Below, one piece after another: positions 16,652 through 25,696 of a DNA stretch of 64,000 nt. A model generated the notes under the pieces. The model did not search any database, was not told where the DNA came from, and worked only from the letters and a program-made list of their open reading frames with translations. Both the position numbers and the translations under genes were made by a program. The DNA is from Paratractidigestivibacter faecalis. Lineage in GTDB: Bacteria; Actinomycetota; Coriobacteriia; Coriobacteriales; Atopobiaceae. Position 1 is the first letter of the stretch; every line of letters starts with the position of its first letter. The DNA is taken from positions 1,514,742-1,578,741 of the forward strand of contig NZ_QSNG01000001.1 in assembly GCF_003416765.1 (NCBI RefSeq), written 5' to 3'.

Positions 16652-17006
16652 GTACCTAAAAGAAATTTTTCTTCCCCTTATATGTAACAATCATACCGGC
16701 TTCCTAGCGTTCAGAATGTTTTCTGCTGTCTGCTGTGGTGTTTGGTTGGAATTGTCCAACCAAAAGCCGATCCGTGGTGTTGTCTGCATTTTACTAAATA
16801 CAAATTCAATGTATACAGAAAGATATAAGGAGTGGGAGGGATTCCGCCGTAGTTGGCATTGTAGGAAAATCCAAAAGTTTAGATTTTCCCACAATGCTTA
16901 TCTTTTGGTCTTTGGTTCGGAATAGTGTAGTGCTGGCGGTCTATCTCTTGTTTTCGGTTGCTTGCTTCCTTACCGTACATGAGCATTGAGAGAAGGAGAC
17001 AAGCAG
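16652..17006. other. Low-GC remnant region upstream of tet(W)
   Basis: AT-rich DNA with no complete gene. A minus-strand frame at 16691-16894 ends in PRIGFWLDNSNQTPQQT followed by AENILNARKPV, which looks like the C-terminal end of a real protein, but its N-terminal half is not convincing; it is probably a truncated gene carried with tet(W). Family not recognised. Confidence 0.4.
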
Positions 17007-17276
17007 ATGTTGGGTTACGAAGAAAAGATATAGCGCCTCGAACTGCTCGACGCGGTGGCAGATGCCGGGAGGCTGGCGAGGGGCCTGGACCAGCTGCTCG
17101 AGTCCCTGGCTCACGCCGACCAGCTGGACCCGCTCGACGTCGAGGGGGTCCTGGCCCTGAGGTCTATAAGCGAGAGGTGTGCCGAGCGCATCGGCGACGC
17201 GGCGCGCATCCTGGAGGCTCAGAACGAGGTCCTCTATGCGGAGGAGCGGGCCAAAGTCAAACCGCGCGATAACTGA
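17007..17276 (+). pseudogene. Small duplicated element protein, 5'-truncated copy
   Basis: From 17034 the frame matches the copy at 9284 (ELLDAVADAGRLARGLDQLL and on), ending LEAQNEVLYAEERAKVKPRDN at 17276. Upstream, ATG 17007 with a good AGAAGGAG site starts MLGYEEKI and then meets TAG at 17031. Similarity to the other copy starts right after this stop, and DNA to the left is low-GC, so the tet(W) segment has replaced the 5' end and the apparent start belongs to it. A GTG at 17055 could still start a 73-residue product. Confidence 0.55.
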
Positions 17277-17453
17277 GGAACGAAACCCGGTCCGGAAACT
17301 GTTCCTTGATTCCGGCCGGATGATCTTCTCCGCCGCCCGGTGTCGCATTGTGTCCGAGCGGCTGATGTCCCCCTATTCCCAGTGCCGCGGCGTACCGCTG
17401 CGTTATAATTCAGAAAACGCATTTGTATTGCATTTCGAGGGATAGAGGCGCGA
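17277..17453 (+). promoter_or_regulatory. Region upstream of the defence operon
   Basis: 177 bp without a gene. TATAAT at 17404-17409 could be a -10 for the operon that starts at 17454; no good -35 is seen. TATTCCCAG at 17374-17382 repeats the candidate left-end sequence at 3399. Confidence 0.3.
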
Positions 17454-17666
17454 ATGTCTAACGGCTATAAGGAGCTCATCAAGGGTAACCCCGGCGAGAC
17501 CGAGATCAGGAGCTTCCTGGTAAACGGCGACCAGGTATCTGTGACCCTGCGCATCCCCGACACCCTGCGCGACGCGGCGAAGGAGGAGGCTGCCCTTCGC
17601 GGCATGAGCTTCTCCGCCTTTGTGCGCACTTGCATGATCGAAGAGCTCGCGAAGAAGGGACAATAG
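17454..17666 (+). CDS. Small RHH-like protein leading the defence operon
   Basis: 70 residues. VSVTLRIPDTLRDAAKEEAALRGMSFSAFVRTCMIEELAKK has the strand-helix-turn-helix pattern of CopG/Arc proteins. It is the first gene, three bases before the methylase start, and would suit an autorepressor of the operon. It could also be an antitoxin, but no toxin-like gene follows directly. Confidence 0.6.
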   Translation: MSNGYKELIKGNPGETEIRSFLVNGDQVSVTLRIPDTLRDAAKEEAALRGMSFSAFVRTCMIEELAKKGQ

Positions 17667-17669
17667 CCC

Positions 17670-19795
17670 GTGACGGAGCCAATGCACGACATCTCGGTCG
17701 AAGGCTTCATAGAGTCCTTCGACCGCCGATACCCGACTTTCATTCTCAAGACGTTGCTGTGCGACCGCACTACGGGGCGCAACATCATATGGGCCGACAA
17801 CGAATACGAGGCCCTAGGCGACGGCTACATGGGCGATGACGAGATGACCGTCGAGAAGATCACGGGCATGAACTCCGGCGTCATCAAGCCGCGCATCGCC
17901 AAAGAGCAGGAGAAGCAATCCCAGCGCACCAAGAGCCGCGCCGAGGTGTTCACCCCGTCATGGCTGTGCAATCAGATGAACAACGACTTGGACGAGGCTT
18001 GGTTCGGCCGGCGCGATGTCTTCAACACCGAGATCGTTGCGGATGATGGCGCCAATACATGGACGCCGACTAGTGATCCAATCGAATTTCCAAAGTCAAA
18101 GGGACACGGCTGGCGCGCATACGTGGAGGCTACGCGGCTCGAGATCACGTGTGGCGAGGCGCCGTTTGTGTGCTCGCGCTACGACACCGTGACGGGAGAC
18201 GAGCTACCCGTAAGCGAGCGCGTAGGCTTCCTTGACCGCAAGCTTCGCGTTGTGACCGAGAAGACCAAGACTCGCAAGGAATGGGTGCGCCGGGCCCTCG
18301 ACGCGCTGCGCGCGACGTACGGCTTCGAGTACCAGGGCGACAACCTGCTTATTGCTCGCGTCAATGTGCTCGAGACGTTCGTCGAGCATCTCCGCAATCG
18401 CTGGGGGTCGGGCCCCCAACAGGACGAGCTCGAGCAGGCGGCATGGATCGTTTCCTGGAACTTCTGGCAGATGAACGGCTTCACAGACGCCGTGCCCACC
18501 AACAAGATGGGCGCCGAGGTGGAGTCGACCCTGGGGACGTTCGAGGAGCCCGAGCCGGAGCCGATGCAACCGTCGCTTTTCGACCTGTTCGATGACGTAT
18601 TCCCCGACGAGACAACCGAAGAGACCAAAGAAGAGGAGCCAAGGGAAACGGTTCCCCTCTGCGTGATATACGACTGGCAGAACGGCGAGCCCTTCGAGTT
18701 CGCCGCATTGAAAGGTGAGGCAGCAATTATGGGAAAGAAGTTCTATGCGGTAATCGGTAATCCCCATATCAGCTTTCAGTGGCGGAACAAGATTCTGGCA
18801 ATAAGACCTATGCACCGCCCATCTATCACGAGTTTATGGACTCGGCGTTCAAGGTTTCCGACAAGGTGGAGCTTGTCACTCCCGCTAGATTCCTATTTGA
18901 CGCCGGCTCAACCCCAAAGGCCTGGAACAGGAAGATGCTTAACGACCCCCATTTCAAAGTGATGAGCTATAAAGCGGATGCGTCCAGCGCCTTTCCGAAT
19001 ACCGACATCAAGGGCGGTGTTGCCGTTACCTATCGAGATGCTGATCGGGATTTCGGTGCGATAGAAGTGTTCACACATTTCGATGAGCTTCGTACCATCA
19101 AAGAGAAGGTTGTAAAACATGGCATCCAACCCCTCGGCGATATCATCTTCGCGGCCGATAGCTACCACTTCACTGAAGCCATGCACGAAGACCATCCCGA
19201 GATTCGTTATGTTGACGACGACCATGGTCTGTTGAGCAAGAACCACGACTATGACCTTAAGACAAACGTTCTCGACAACCTTAACAATGTAGTTTTCTTT
19301 GACGAGATGCCTGGCGACGGAGATAGTTGCATCAGAATCTTTGGCAGAGGTCGCGCCGGAAGAGCTTACAAGTTCATTTCCGCCAGATATATCGCTCCGC
19401 ATCCGAACCTCGACAAATGGAAAGTACTTGTTCCTGCCGCCAACGGATCGGGCGCGCTTGGAGAAGTGCTTTCTACGCCCTTAATAGGGCGGCCCTTAAT
19501 AGGGCATACGCAGTCCTTCATAAGCATTGGCAGTTTCAATTCCGAAGCGGAAGCTACGGCTCTCCTCAAATACATAAAATCGAAGTTCGCTCGGACCATG
19601 CTCGGAATTCTGAAGATTACGCAGCACAATCCCGCACCAAAATGGAAGTATGTCCCCCTACAGGACTTTACTTCTGACTCCGACATCGATTGGTCGCAGT
19701 CTGTTGCTGACATCGACCGTCAGCTCTATGCGAAGTACGGCCTCGACGACGAGGAGATTCAGTTCATCGAATCCCATGTGAAGGAGATGGACTAG
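17670..19795 (+). pseudogene. Eco57I-like adenine methylase, frameshifted at NPPY
   Basis: GTG 17670 gives a protein with AEVFTPSWLCNQMNNDLDEAWF (residues 90-110) and VEATRLEITCGEAPFVCSRYD, the motif I region of restriction subunit M/Eco57I-like methylases, up to FYAVIGNP. There the C run at 18762-18765 is one base short: the frame turns into HISFQWRNK and ends at 18962. With one more C it reads IGNPPYQLSVAEQDSGNK and continues in the frame that ends at 19795, giving a normal C-terminal half (VELVTPARFLFDAGSTPKAWN, NTDIKGGVAVTYRD, LGEVLSTPLIGRPLIGHTQSF). The intact protein would be about 708 residues. The break hits the catalytic motif. A four-base C run is short for phase variation; a true mutation or a sequencing error are both possible. 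Confidence 0.85.
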
Positions 19796-19797
19796 CA

Positions 19798-22700
19798 ATG
19801 GCGAGCATCGACATCTCCCAGATCATCGAGACCACCGCTCCCGCGGTGCCGCAGATCTATGCCTACACCACGCCCGAGATCGTCCGCCACAACGGCTGGA
19901 CCAAGATCGGCTACACCGAGCAGGACGTGCGCGAGCGAATCAAACAGCAAACGCACACCGCCGACGTGCAGTGGCATCTGGAGTGGAGCGGCAACGCCAC
20001 GTGGGAGCACCGTGCGGGCACGTTCCATGACACCGACTTCCACGCCTACCTCGAGAAGCAGGGCGTCGAGCGCGAACCCAAGAAGGAATGGTTCAAGATT
20101 AGCGGCGAGGAGTCTCACCAGCAGTTCTACCGGTTCCGCGACACCGACGGCGTGCTGGACGCACCCGGCGCTGCCTCCTACACCCTGCGCGCCGAGCAGC
20201 AGCGCGCAGTGGAGCAGACGGGAGCCTTCGCCCGCGCCCATTGGGACGAGGGCGGCGCGCACGGCGGCGAGTTCCTGTGGAACGCCAAGCCGCGCTTCGG
20301 CAAGACGCTCACCGCATACGACCTGTGCCGCAGTATCGGCGCGCAGAAGGTGCTCATCGTCACCAACCGCCCTGCCATCGCCAACTCCTGGTACGACGAC
20401 TACGTGAAGTTCGTGGGCTTGGAGGGCGGCTACCGCTTCATCAGCGGCGTGGACGCTCTGACCGGCAAGCCCTACTGCCTCAGCCGCGAGGAGTACCTGC
20501 GCGCCATCCGCAACGACCCGGAAGGCCCCAAGGGGTTCATCGAGTTCGTGAGCCTTCAGGACCTCAAGGGCTCCATCCGCTTCGGCGGCGTGTACCAGAA
20601 GCTCGACGAGGTGGCCGACCTCACCTGGGACGTGCTCATCATCGACGAGGCACACGAGGGCGTGGACACCTTCAAGACCGACGTGGCATTCGACCACATC
20701 AAGCGCCGCTTCACGCTGCACCTCTCTGGCACGCCCTTCAAGGCCATCGCAAACGAGAAGTTCGCCGACGACGCCATCTACAACTGGACCTATGCCGACG
20801 AGCAGCAGGCCAAGCGTGACTGGCCTGCCGACTCTGAGCAGCCGAACCCCTACGCCAACCTCCCCAAGCTCAACCTGCTCACCTACCAGATGAGCGACAT
20901 CGTCGAGCAGGAGGCCCGCGGCGGCATGGAGATTGATGGCGAGCAGACCGAGTTCGCCTTCGACCTCAACGAGTTCTTCTCGACCAAGCACAACGGCGGC
21001 TTCGTGCACGACGCCGACGTGGATAAGTTCCTCGACGCGCTCACCACGCAGGAGAAGTTCCCGTTCTCGACACCCGGGCTGCGCGACGAGCTGCGTCACA
21101 CGTTCTGGATGCTCAACCGCGTCGACTCCGCCCGCGCCCTCGCCAAGAAGCTGCAGGCGCACCCCGTCTTCAAGGATTACGAGGTGGTACTCGCTGCTGG
21201 CGACGGCAAGATCGACGCCGATGACGAGAACGAGAAATCGCTCGACAAGGTACGCCGCGCGATCAAGGACCACGACAGGACCATCACCCTTTCGGTCGGC
21301 CAGCTGACCACGGGCGTGACCGTGCCGGAGTGGACCGCCGTGCTCATGCTCTCGAACATGGCGAGCCCCGCACTGTACATGCAGGCGGCCTTCCGCAGCC
21401 AGAACCCGTGCCTGTTCGACCTGGGCGGCGGCAACTACGCGCGCAAGGAGAACGCCTACGTCTTCGACTTCGACCCGGCGCGCACGCTTACTATCTTTGA
21501 GCAGTTCGCCAACGACCTGTACGGCGAGACCGCGCGCGGCGGCGGCGATGTCGAAACGCGCGAGCGCCATATCCGTCAGTTGCTGAACTTCTTCCCCGTC
21601 TACGGCGAGGACGAAGAGGGGCAGATGGTCGAGCTCGACGCCGAGCAGGTGCTCAGCGTGCCGAGGCGCATCCATGCCCGCGAGGTGGTCAGGCGCGGCT
21701 TTATGAGCAACTTCCTGTTCCAGAACATCGCGAGCGTCTTCCGCGCGCCGGCAGAGGTCGTGGAGATCATCCAGCGCTTCGATCCCTACGAGCAGGGCAA
21801 GGCACAGAACGCCGAGAAGAACAAGGTCGAGATCGATGAGGGCACGGCCGACGAGCTCTCCATCAACGACGAGGGCGAGGTGGAGATTCCCGACGAGCAG
21901 GTCGTAGGCAAGGCTGCGGACATCTTCGGGCCGAAGGTCTACGGCGACATCGCCGTCGAATTCTCAGGCCACATGGACGACATCGCGAAAGCCCACGAGG
22001 CCGATGACGACGATCGGGTGATGCTCGACAACCTCAAGGAGGCCTTCAAGCAGAGCGTGACCGCGCCTCTGGTACAGGCCGCCAAGGAGAGCTACGGCAG
22101 CGAGCTCAAGCCGCGCCAGCAGCAGCAGATCGAGCGCAAGGTCCAGGCGGACGCCGACATCCAACTCAACCGCCAGGTCGGCGACTACCAGATTCAGGCG
22201 CGCCGCATCGAGCAGTCGCGCAAGGACGAGCTCAAGGCGGCGACAAGCGAGACCGAGCGCGCCGAGGTGAACAAGCGCCATGACGAGCAGAAAGCGGAGG
22301 CGTTCCAGACGCTCGCCCAGAAGCTCGAGGACTCCCGCGAGGAGCTCGTGCAACGCGCCGGCGAGACCGTGGTGCGCGAGGTGGAGACGGCGAAGAAAGA
22401 GGACGAGAAGCAGGGCATCGAGGACAAGGTGCGCGCTCATCTGCGCGGCTTCTCGCGTACCATCCCGTCGTTCCTCATGGCCTACGGCGAAGAGGGCACG
22501 ACGCTCGCGAACTTCGACACCGTGATCCCCGCTGACGTCTTCCAGGACGTCACGAGCATCACCGTTGATGAGTTCCGCTTTTTGCGTGATGGCGGCGACT
22601 ACACCGATGGCGAGACCGGCGAGGTAAAGCGCTTCGTTGGGCACCTCTTCGACGAGGTCGTATTCAACGACTCCGTGAGCGAGTTCATCAAGCTGCGCGA

Positions 22701-23181
22701 ACGCCTGGCCAATTACTTCGACGAGTTCCAGACAGAGGACATCTTCGACTACGTGCCGCCCCAGAAGACCAATCAGATCTTCACGCCGCGCAACGTCGTG
22801 GTTCAGATGGTGGACCTCTTCGAGAAGGAGAACCCGGGCTGCTTCGATGACCCGAGCCACACCTTCGCCGACCTGTATATGAAGTCTGGCCTCTACATCA
22901 CCGAGATCATCAAGCGCCTGTACCGAAGCGAGGGCATGAAGGCCGCCTTCCCGGACGACCGCGAGCGTTTGGACCACATCCTGGAGCATCAGGTGTTCGG
23001 CATCGCGCCCACCAAGATTATCTACGAGATTGCCACCCACTTCATCCTGGGTTTCCACGACGAGGTCGGCCAAGGATGTGACTCTAACTTCGAGCTCGCG
23101 GACGCCGCGGAGCTCGCCAAGGAGGGCACGCTGGAGGCATACGTCGAGCGCGTCTTCGGGCCCAAGCTGGGCGAGGCGTAG
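19798..23181 (+). CDS. GIY-YIG nuclease / SF2 helicase / methylase-half fusion
   Basis: 1127 residues, start two bases after the methylase stop. Domain order seen: residues 15-50 QIYAYTTPEIVRHNGWTKIG followed by YTEQDVRERI, the pattern of GIY-YIG T5orf172 nucleases; residues 130-460 helicase core with an unusual Walker A AKPRFGKT near 162, IIDEAHEGVD near 282 and LHLSGTPFKAI near 307; a second RecA part with TLSVGQLTTGVTVPEW near 499 and QAAFRSQNPC; a long charged coiled-coil-like stretch at 700-880; and from about 985 a methylase N-terminal region with QIFTPRNVVVQMVDLF, FADLYMKSGLYITEI (motif I position) and QVFGIAPTKIIYEIA. No NPPY follows in this protein. Probably the restriction/translocation subunit partnered with the preceding methylase. 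Confidence 0.8.
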   Translation: MASIDISQIIETTAPAVPQIYAYTTPEIVRHNGWTKIGYTEQDVRERIKQQTHTADVQWHLEWSGNATWEHRAGTFHDTDFHAYLEKQGVEREPKKEWFKISGEESHQQFYRFRDTDGVLDAPGAASYTLRAEQQRAVEQTGAFARAHWDEGGAHGGEFLWNAKPRFGKTLTAYDLCRSIGAQKVLIVTNRPAIANSWYDDYVKFVGLEGGYRFISGVDALTGKPYCLSREEYLRAIRNDPEGPKGFIEFVSLQDLKGSIRFGGVYQKLDEVADLTWDVLIIDEAHEGVDTFKTDVAFDHIKRRFTLHLSGTPFKAIANEKFADDAIYNWTYADEQQAKRDWPADSEQPNPYANLPKLNLLTYQMSDIVEQEARGGMEIDGEQTEFAFDLNEFFSTKHNGGFVHDADVDKFLDALTTQEKFPFSTPGLRDELRHTFWMLNRVDSARALAKKLQAHPVFKDYEVVLAAGDGKIDADDENEKSLDKVRRAIKDHDRTITLSVGQLTTGVTVPEWTAVLMLSNMASPALYMQAAFRSQNPCLFDLGGGNYARKENAYVFDFDPARTLTIFEQFANDLYGETARGGGDVETRERHIRQLLNFFPVYGEDEEGQMVELDAEQVLSVPRRIHAREVVRRGFMSNFLFQNIASVFRAPAEVVEIIQRFDPYEQGKAQNAEKNKVEIDEGTADELSINDEGEVEIPDEQVVGKAADIFGPKVYGDIAVEFSGHMDDIAKAHEADDDDRVMLDNLKEAFKQSVTAPLVQAAKESYGSELKPRQQQQIERKVQADADIQLNRQVGDYQIQARRIEQSRKDELKAATSETERAEVNKRHDEQKAEAFQTLAQKLEDSREELVQRAGETVVREVETAKKEDEKQGIEDKVRAHLRGFSRTIPSFLMAYGEEGTTLANFDTVIPADVFQDVTSITVDEFRFLRDGGDYTDGETGEVKRFVGHLFDEVVFNDSVSEFIKLRERLANYFDEFQTEDIFDYVPPQKTNQIFTPRNVVVQMVDLFEKENPGCFDDPSHTFADLYMKSGLYITEIIKRLYRSEGMKAAFPDDRERLDHILEHQVFGIAPTKIIYEIATHFILGFHDEVGQGCDSNFELADAAELAKEGTLEAYVERVFGPKLGEA

Positions 23182-23184
23182 CGC

Positions 23185-24498
23185 GTGGCGGAAGTAGTCG
23201 ACAGCAAACAGGATGGGCGTGCAGAGGCTGCGCGAGCGGCGGTGAGTGCGGCACGGCGTGAGGATACCGAACTTTGCGCCCGTCTAGTCTTTCGCGTCTC
23301 GCGCAATGAGCTAAGGCGCGTGGGGATCACCACGCCCATCGCTCTCTACGATGAGCTGAAGCAGGTCTTCTGGAACGCAGACGAGGGCGTCACCCTGGGC
23401 GACCACCTCTCTGTCGGGTTCGGCAAGGTCGACCGCCGCCGTCAGGTGCGCGCCTTCGCCGAGCGCCATGCGGACGAGCCCAGAAACGTCGCCGCGAAAG
23501 CCTACGAGCGCGAATACGGCTTCAGCGCAGGCATCGCCGCGATATGGCTCGACCTGTTCGCCGAGCCCGCGGACGTGAGCTTCTCGGAGTGGCTTGGCGT
23601 CGAGGTCGCTGAATGCCCGACGGGCGCCCCGGCCTCCCGTGCGGATGTGCCCGTAGCGCACGACACCGAGCGCGAGGCACCCACCCTCGAGGGCTTCCTT
23701 GCCCGGGAGCTTGCCGGCCGCATCTGCGACGAAGGCCTCGTGCGTCGGCGCTTCGCCTTCGAGTTTCCCGACGATCCGCCCGAAGCGCTCGACCGCGGCA
23801 TCGAGGATGCGGGCTACTACGAGGACCGCGGCTTGCTCTTCCGAGAAGGGAGCACCCCGAACGACCACTTCACGCGGCTGCTGGCCGAGCATCCGTCTTT
23901 CGCGAAGGGCGACGCCGGCTTCGAGAACGCCGTGTGGCAGCACCCCGCCTTCCGCCAGGTGCTGCGCCAGGCGCTTTCGGACCACCGCTTACTTCTCTAC
24001 GAGGGCGACAGCTACATCTCGTTCTCGCGGCTGCACGACGTGCTAGGCGCGCGCATGGCGGACATCGAGTCGTACGCGCCCGCGGTGAGCGTGGATGCGC
24101 CCGAAGGCGAGCCCTTCACCGTGGCGAGCCTGCGCGCGGGCGGCGCCACTCCGCATCCGCTGTACGGGCTGGACATGCCCGACGACTTCTACGAGGGACT
24201 GCTCGACGCGGGAGGGCTCCTGCGCAGCTGCACGCTCGCCGGAACCAAGGTGTTCGTCGCCGGAGGCGAGGGGCGGCTTTCCGCAGCCGACCTCATCGAG
24301 TGGATCGTCGCCCACCATGAGGGAATCGAGCGCGATGACCTGCCGAGACTGCTCGCGAACGATCTGGGCATCACGTGCCCGGCACCGCTTCTGACGACGA
24401 CCATTTACAACTCCGACGTCTACTACGACGACATCGGGGACGCATATTACTCATCCATGGAGGCATGGAAGAAGGAGGCACGAAATGAGCTTGCTTGA
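23185..24498 (+). CDS. Unrecognised 437-aa protein of the defence operon
   Basis: Starts at GTG 23185, four bases after the helicase stop. 437 residues, acidic, no membrane segment. I do not recognise the family. Residues 25-120 look helical (RLVFRVSRNELRRVGITTPI, KAYEREYGFSAGIAAIWLDL). The C-terminal third (LIEWIVAHHEGIERDDLPRLLANDLGI, then IYNSDVYYDDIGDAYYSSMEAW) looks like a winged-helix DNA-binding domain of the kind found at the end of restriction-associated proteins. It overlaps the next gene by 14 bp, so it is part of the same translational unit. A specificity or adaptor role is conceivable. Confidence 0.7.
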   Translation: MAEVVDSKQDGRAEAARAAVSAARREDTELCARLVFRVSRNELRRVGITTPIALYDELKQVFWNADEGVTLGDHLSVGFGKVDRRRQVRAFAERHADEPRNVAAKAYEREYGFSAGIAAIWLDLFAEPADVSFSEWLGVEVAECPTGAPASRADVPVAHDTEREAPTLEGFLARELAGRICDEGLVRRRFAFEFPDDPPEALDRGIEDAGYYEDRGLLFREGSTPNDHFTRLLAEHPSFAKGDAGFENAVWQHPAFRQVLRQALSDHRLLLYEGDSYISFSRLHDVLGARMADIESYAPAVSVDAPEGEPFTVASLRAGGATPHPLYGLDMPDDFYEGLLDAGGLLRSCTLAGTKVFVAGGEGRLSAADLIEWIVAHHEGIERDDLPRLLANDLGITCPAPLLTTTIYNSDVYYDDIGDAYYSSMEAWKKEARNELA

Positions 24499-25696
24499 GG
24501 AAGGGATCGCGACTGGCAACGTCCTGCCGACGGGTCGCAAGGAGAAGCACTCCATCGACAACGTGACGCGCGACTTCGACATCTACCGCATCAAGTGCGA
24601 TCTGCTGTTCTACAACGACCAGAACGACCGCATCGCCACTTGGGTAAGCGAGTACAACTCCGCGCAGGGCGCGGATCTGCTCGCCCTTGGCCGCGACGAG
24701 TACAACGGCGTCATCGAGGACTTCATCGTCGAGAGCAACCCCGGCGCGCTCAGGAAGACCGAGAAGAGCATCGCCCTTCGCGGCCAGCTTAGGCCGGGCA
24801 TCGTGCTCAACGACGGACGCGTCATCGACGGCAACCGACGCCTGACCTGCGTCCGCCGCCTCGCGCGGGCGAACAACGAGGCGGGCTGGTTCGAGGCCGC
24901 CATCCTCGACGACGCCACAGGCAGCGACCCCAAGCGCATCAAGCTGCTCGAGCTCGCCATCCAAATCGGCGAAGAGGAGAAGGTGGCGTACGATCCCGTC
25001 GACCGCCTCGTCGGCGTATACCGCGACGTGGTTAAGAACCACCTCATAACCCCTGCGGAGTACGGCAACGCGACGGGCATGACCGAGGCGGAGGTGAAAA
25101 AACTCGTCGACCGCGCCCAGTACATGGAGGAGTTCCTCGAATTCTGCCAGGCCCCCGAGCAGTACCACCTCGCCCGCGCCCTCAAGGTCGATGGCCCCTT
25201 GGGCGAGTTCAGCCGCGTGCTGAAGAAGTACGACAACAGGCGCGACAAACAGCTTGTCAAACGACTCATGTTCGCCAACATGGTGGTGCAGCCCGAGGGC
25301 GACATCACCCGATACGTGAGAGACTTCGGCAGCGTGGCAGGCACGGATGCGGAGGCCGACTTCAAGGCCGCCGAGCTGCAGGCCATGTCCGAGCTCCTCG
25401 AGAAGATGGGTCCCGACGCCCTCACGCGCGAGAAGGTGAGCGAGCTGCGCTCGGACGGCAACCTCGTCGACGGCTTCAAGCGCGCAGGCGACCGCGCAAG
25501 AGAGACCGTGCGCCGCGTCAAGCTCATGGACACGCCCGCCAAGAAATCCGCCGACTGCCTCTCCGAGCTCGAGAAGATCCTTCCCGAGATGCTCGACGTG
25601 CTGGGACCCGACGAGCTCGAGAAGGTGCGCCGCAACCTCGTTGCCGTCGCCGACAAGGTGGAAGAGCTGATCGGTGAGATCGATGAGCGCGCCTAG
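24485..25696 (+). CDS. ParB/Srx-like nuclease-fold protein in defence operon
   Basis: 403 residues, start behind AAGGAGG (24472-24478). The ParB/sulfiredoxin fold is marked by GQLRPGIVLNDGRVIDGNRR at residues 100-119 (the D-G-N-R-R box), preceded by NDRIATWVSEYN and SNPGALRKTEKSIALR. C-terminal to it is a helical region with ITPAEYGNATGMTEAEVKKLVDRAQYM, which may be an HTH, then a long helical tail. This is not the partition ParB of element 1. DGNRR-type ParB-like proteins occur with DndB-like and DUF262 systems. It overlaps the SNF2 helicase gene by 14 bp. Confidence 0.72.
   Translation: MSLLEEGIATGNVLPTGRKEKHSIDNVTRDFDIYRIKCDLLFYNDQNDRIATWVSEYNSAQGADLLALGRDEYNGVIEDFIVESNPGALRKTEKSIALRGQLRPGIVLNDGRVIDGNRRLTCVRRLARANNEAGWFEAAILDDATGSDPKRIKLLELAIQIGEEEKVAYDPVDRLVGVYRDVVKNHLITPAEYGNATGMTEAEVKKLVDRAQYMEEFLEFCQAPEQYHLARALKVDGPLGEFSRVLKKYDNRRDKQLVKRLMFANMVVQPEGDITRYVRDFGSVAGTDAEADFKAAELQAMSELLEKMGPDALTREKVSELRSDGNLVDGFKRAGDRARETVRRVKLMDTPAKKSADCLSELEKILPEMLDVLGPDELEKVRRNLVAVADKVEELIGEIDERA

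Noticed and set aside
17007-17054. MLGYEEKI aligned with the start of the 9284 copy and read as a simple nonsense mutation
   Set aside because: Nucleotide similarity starts only after the TAG and the DNA before it is low-GC, so a junction explains it better.
3399-17382. TATTCCCAG at 3399 and 17374 as proven left att sites
   Set aside because: Only nine bases match and the flanks differ; kept as candidates only.
19792-23073. Long minus-strand open frames (627 and 369 residues) opposite the helicase fusion
   Set aside because: Low-complexity V, L, E, A-rich products, typical of the antisense of a coding GC-rich gene; no start signals or domains.
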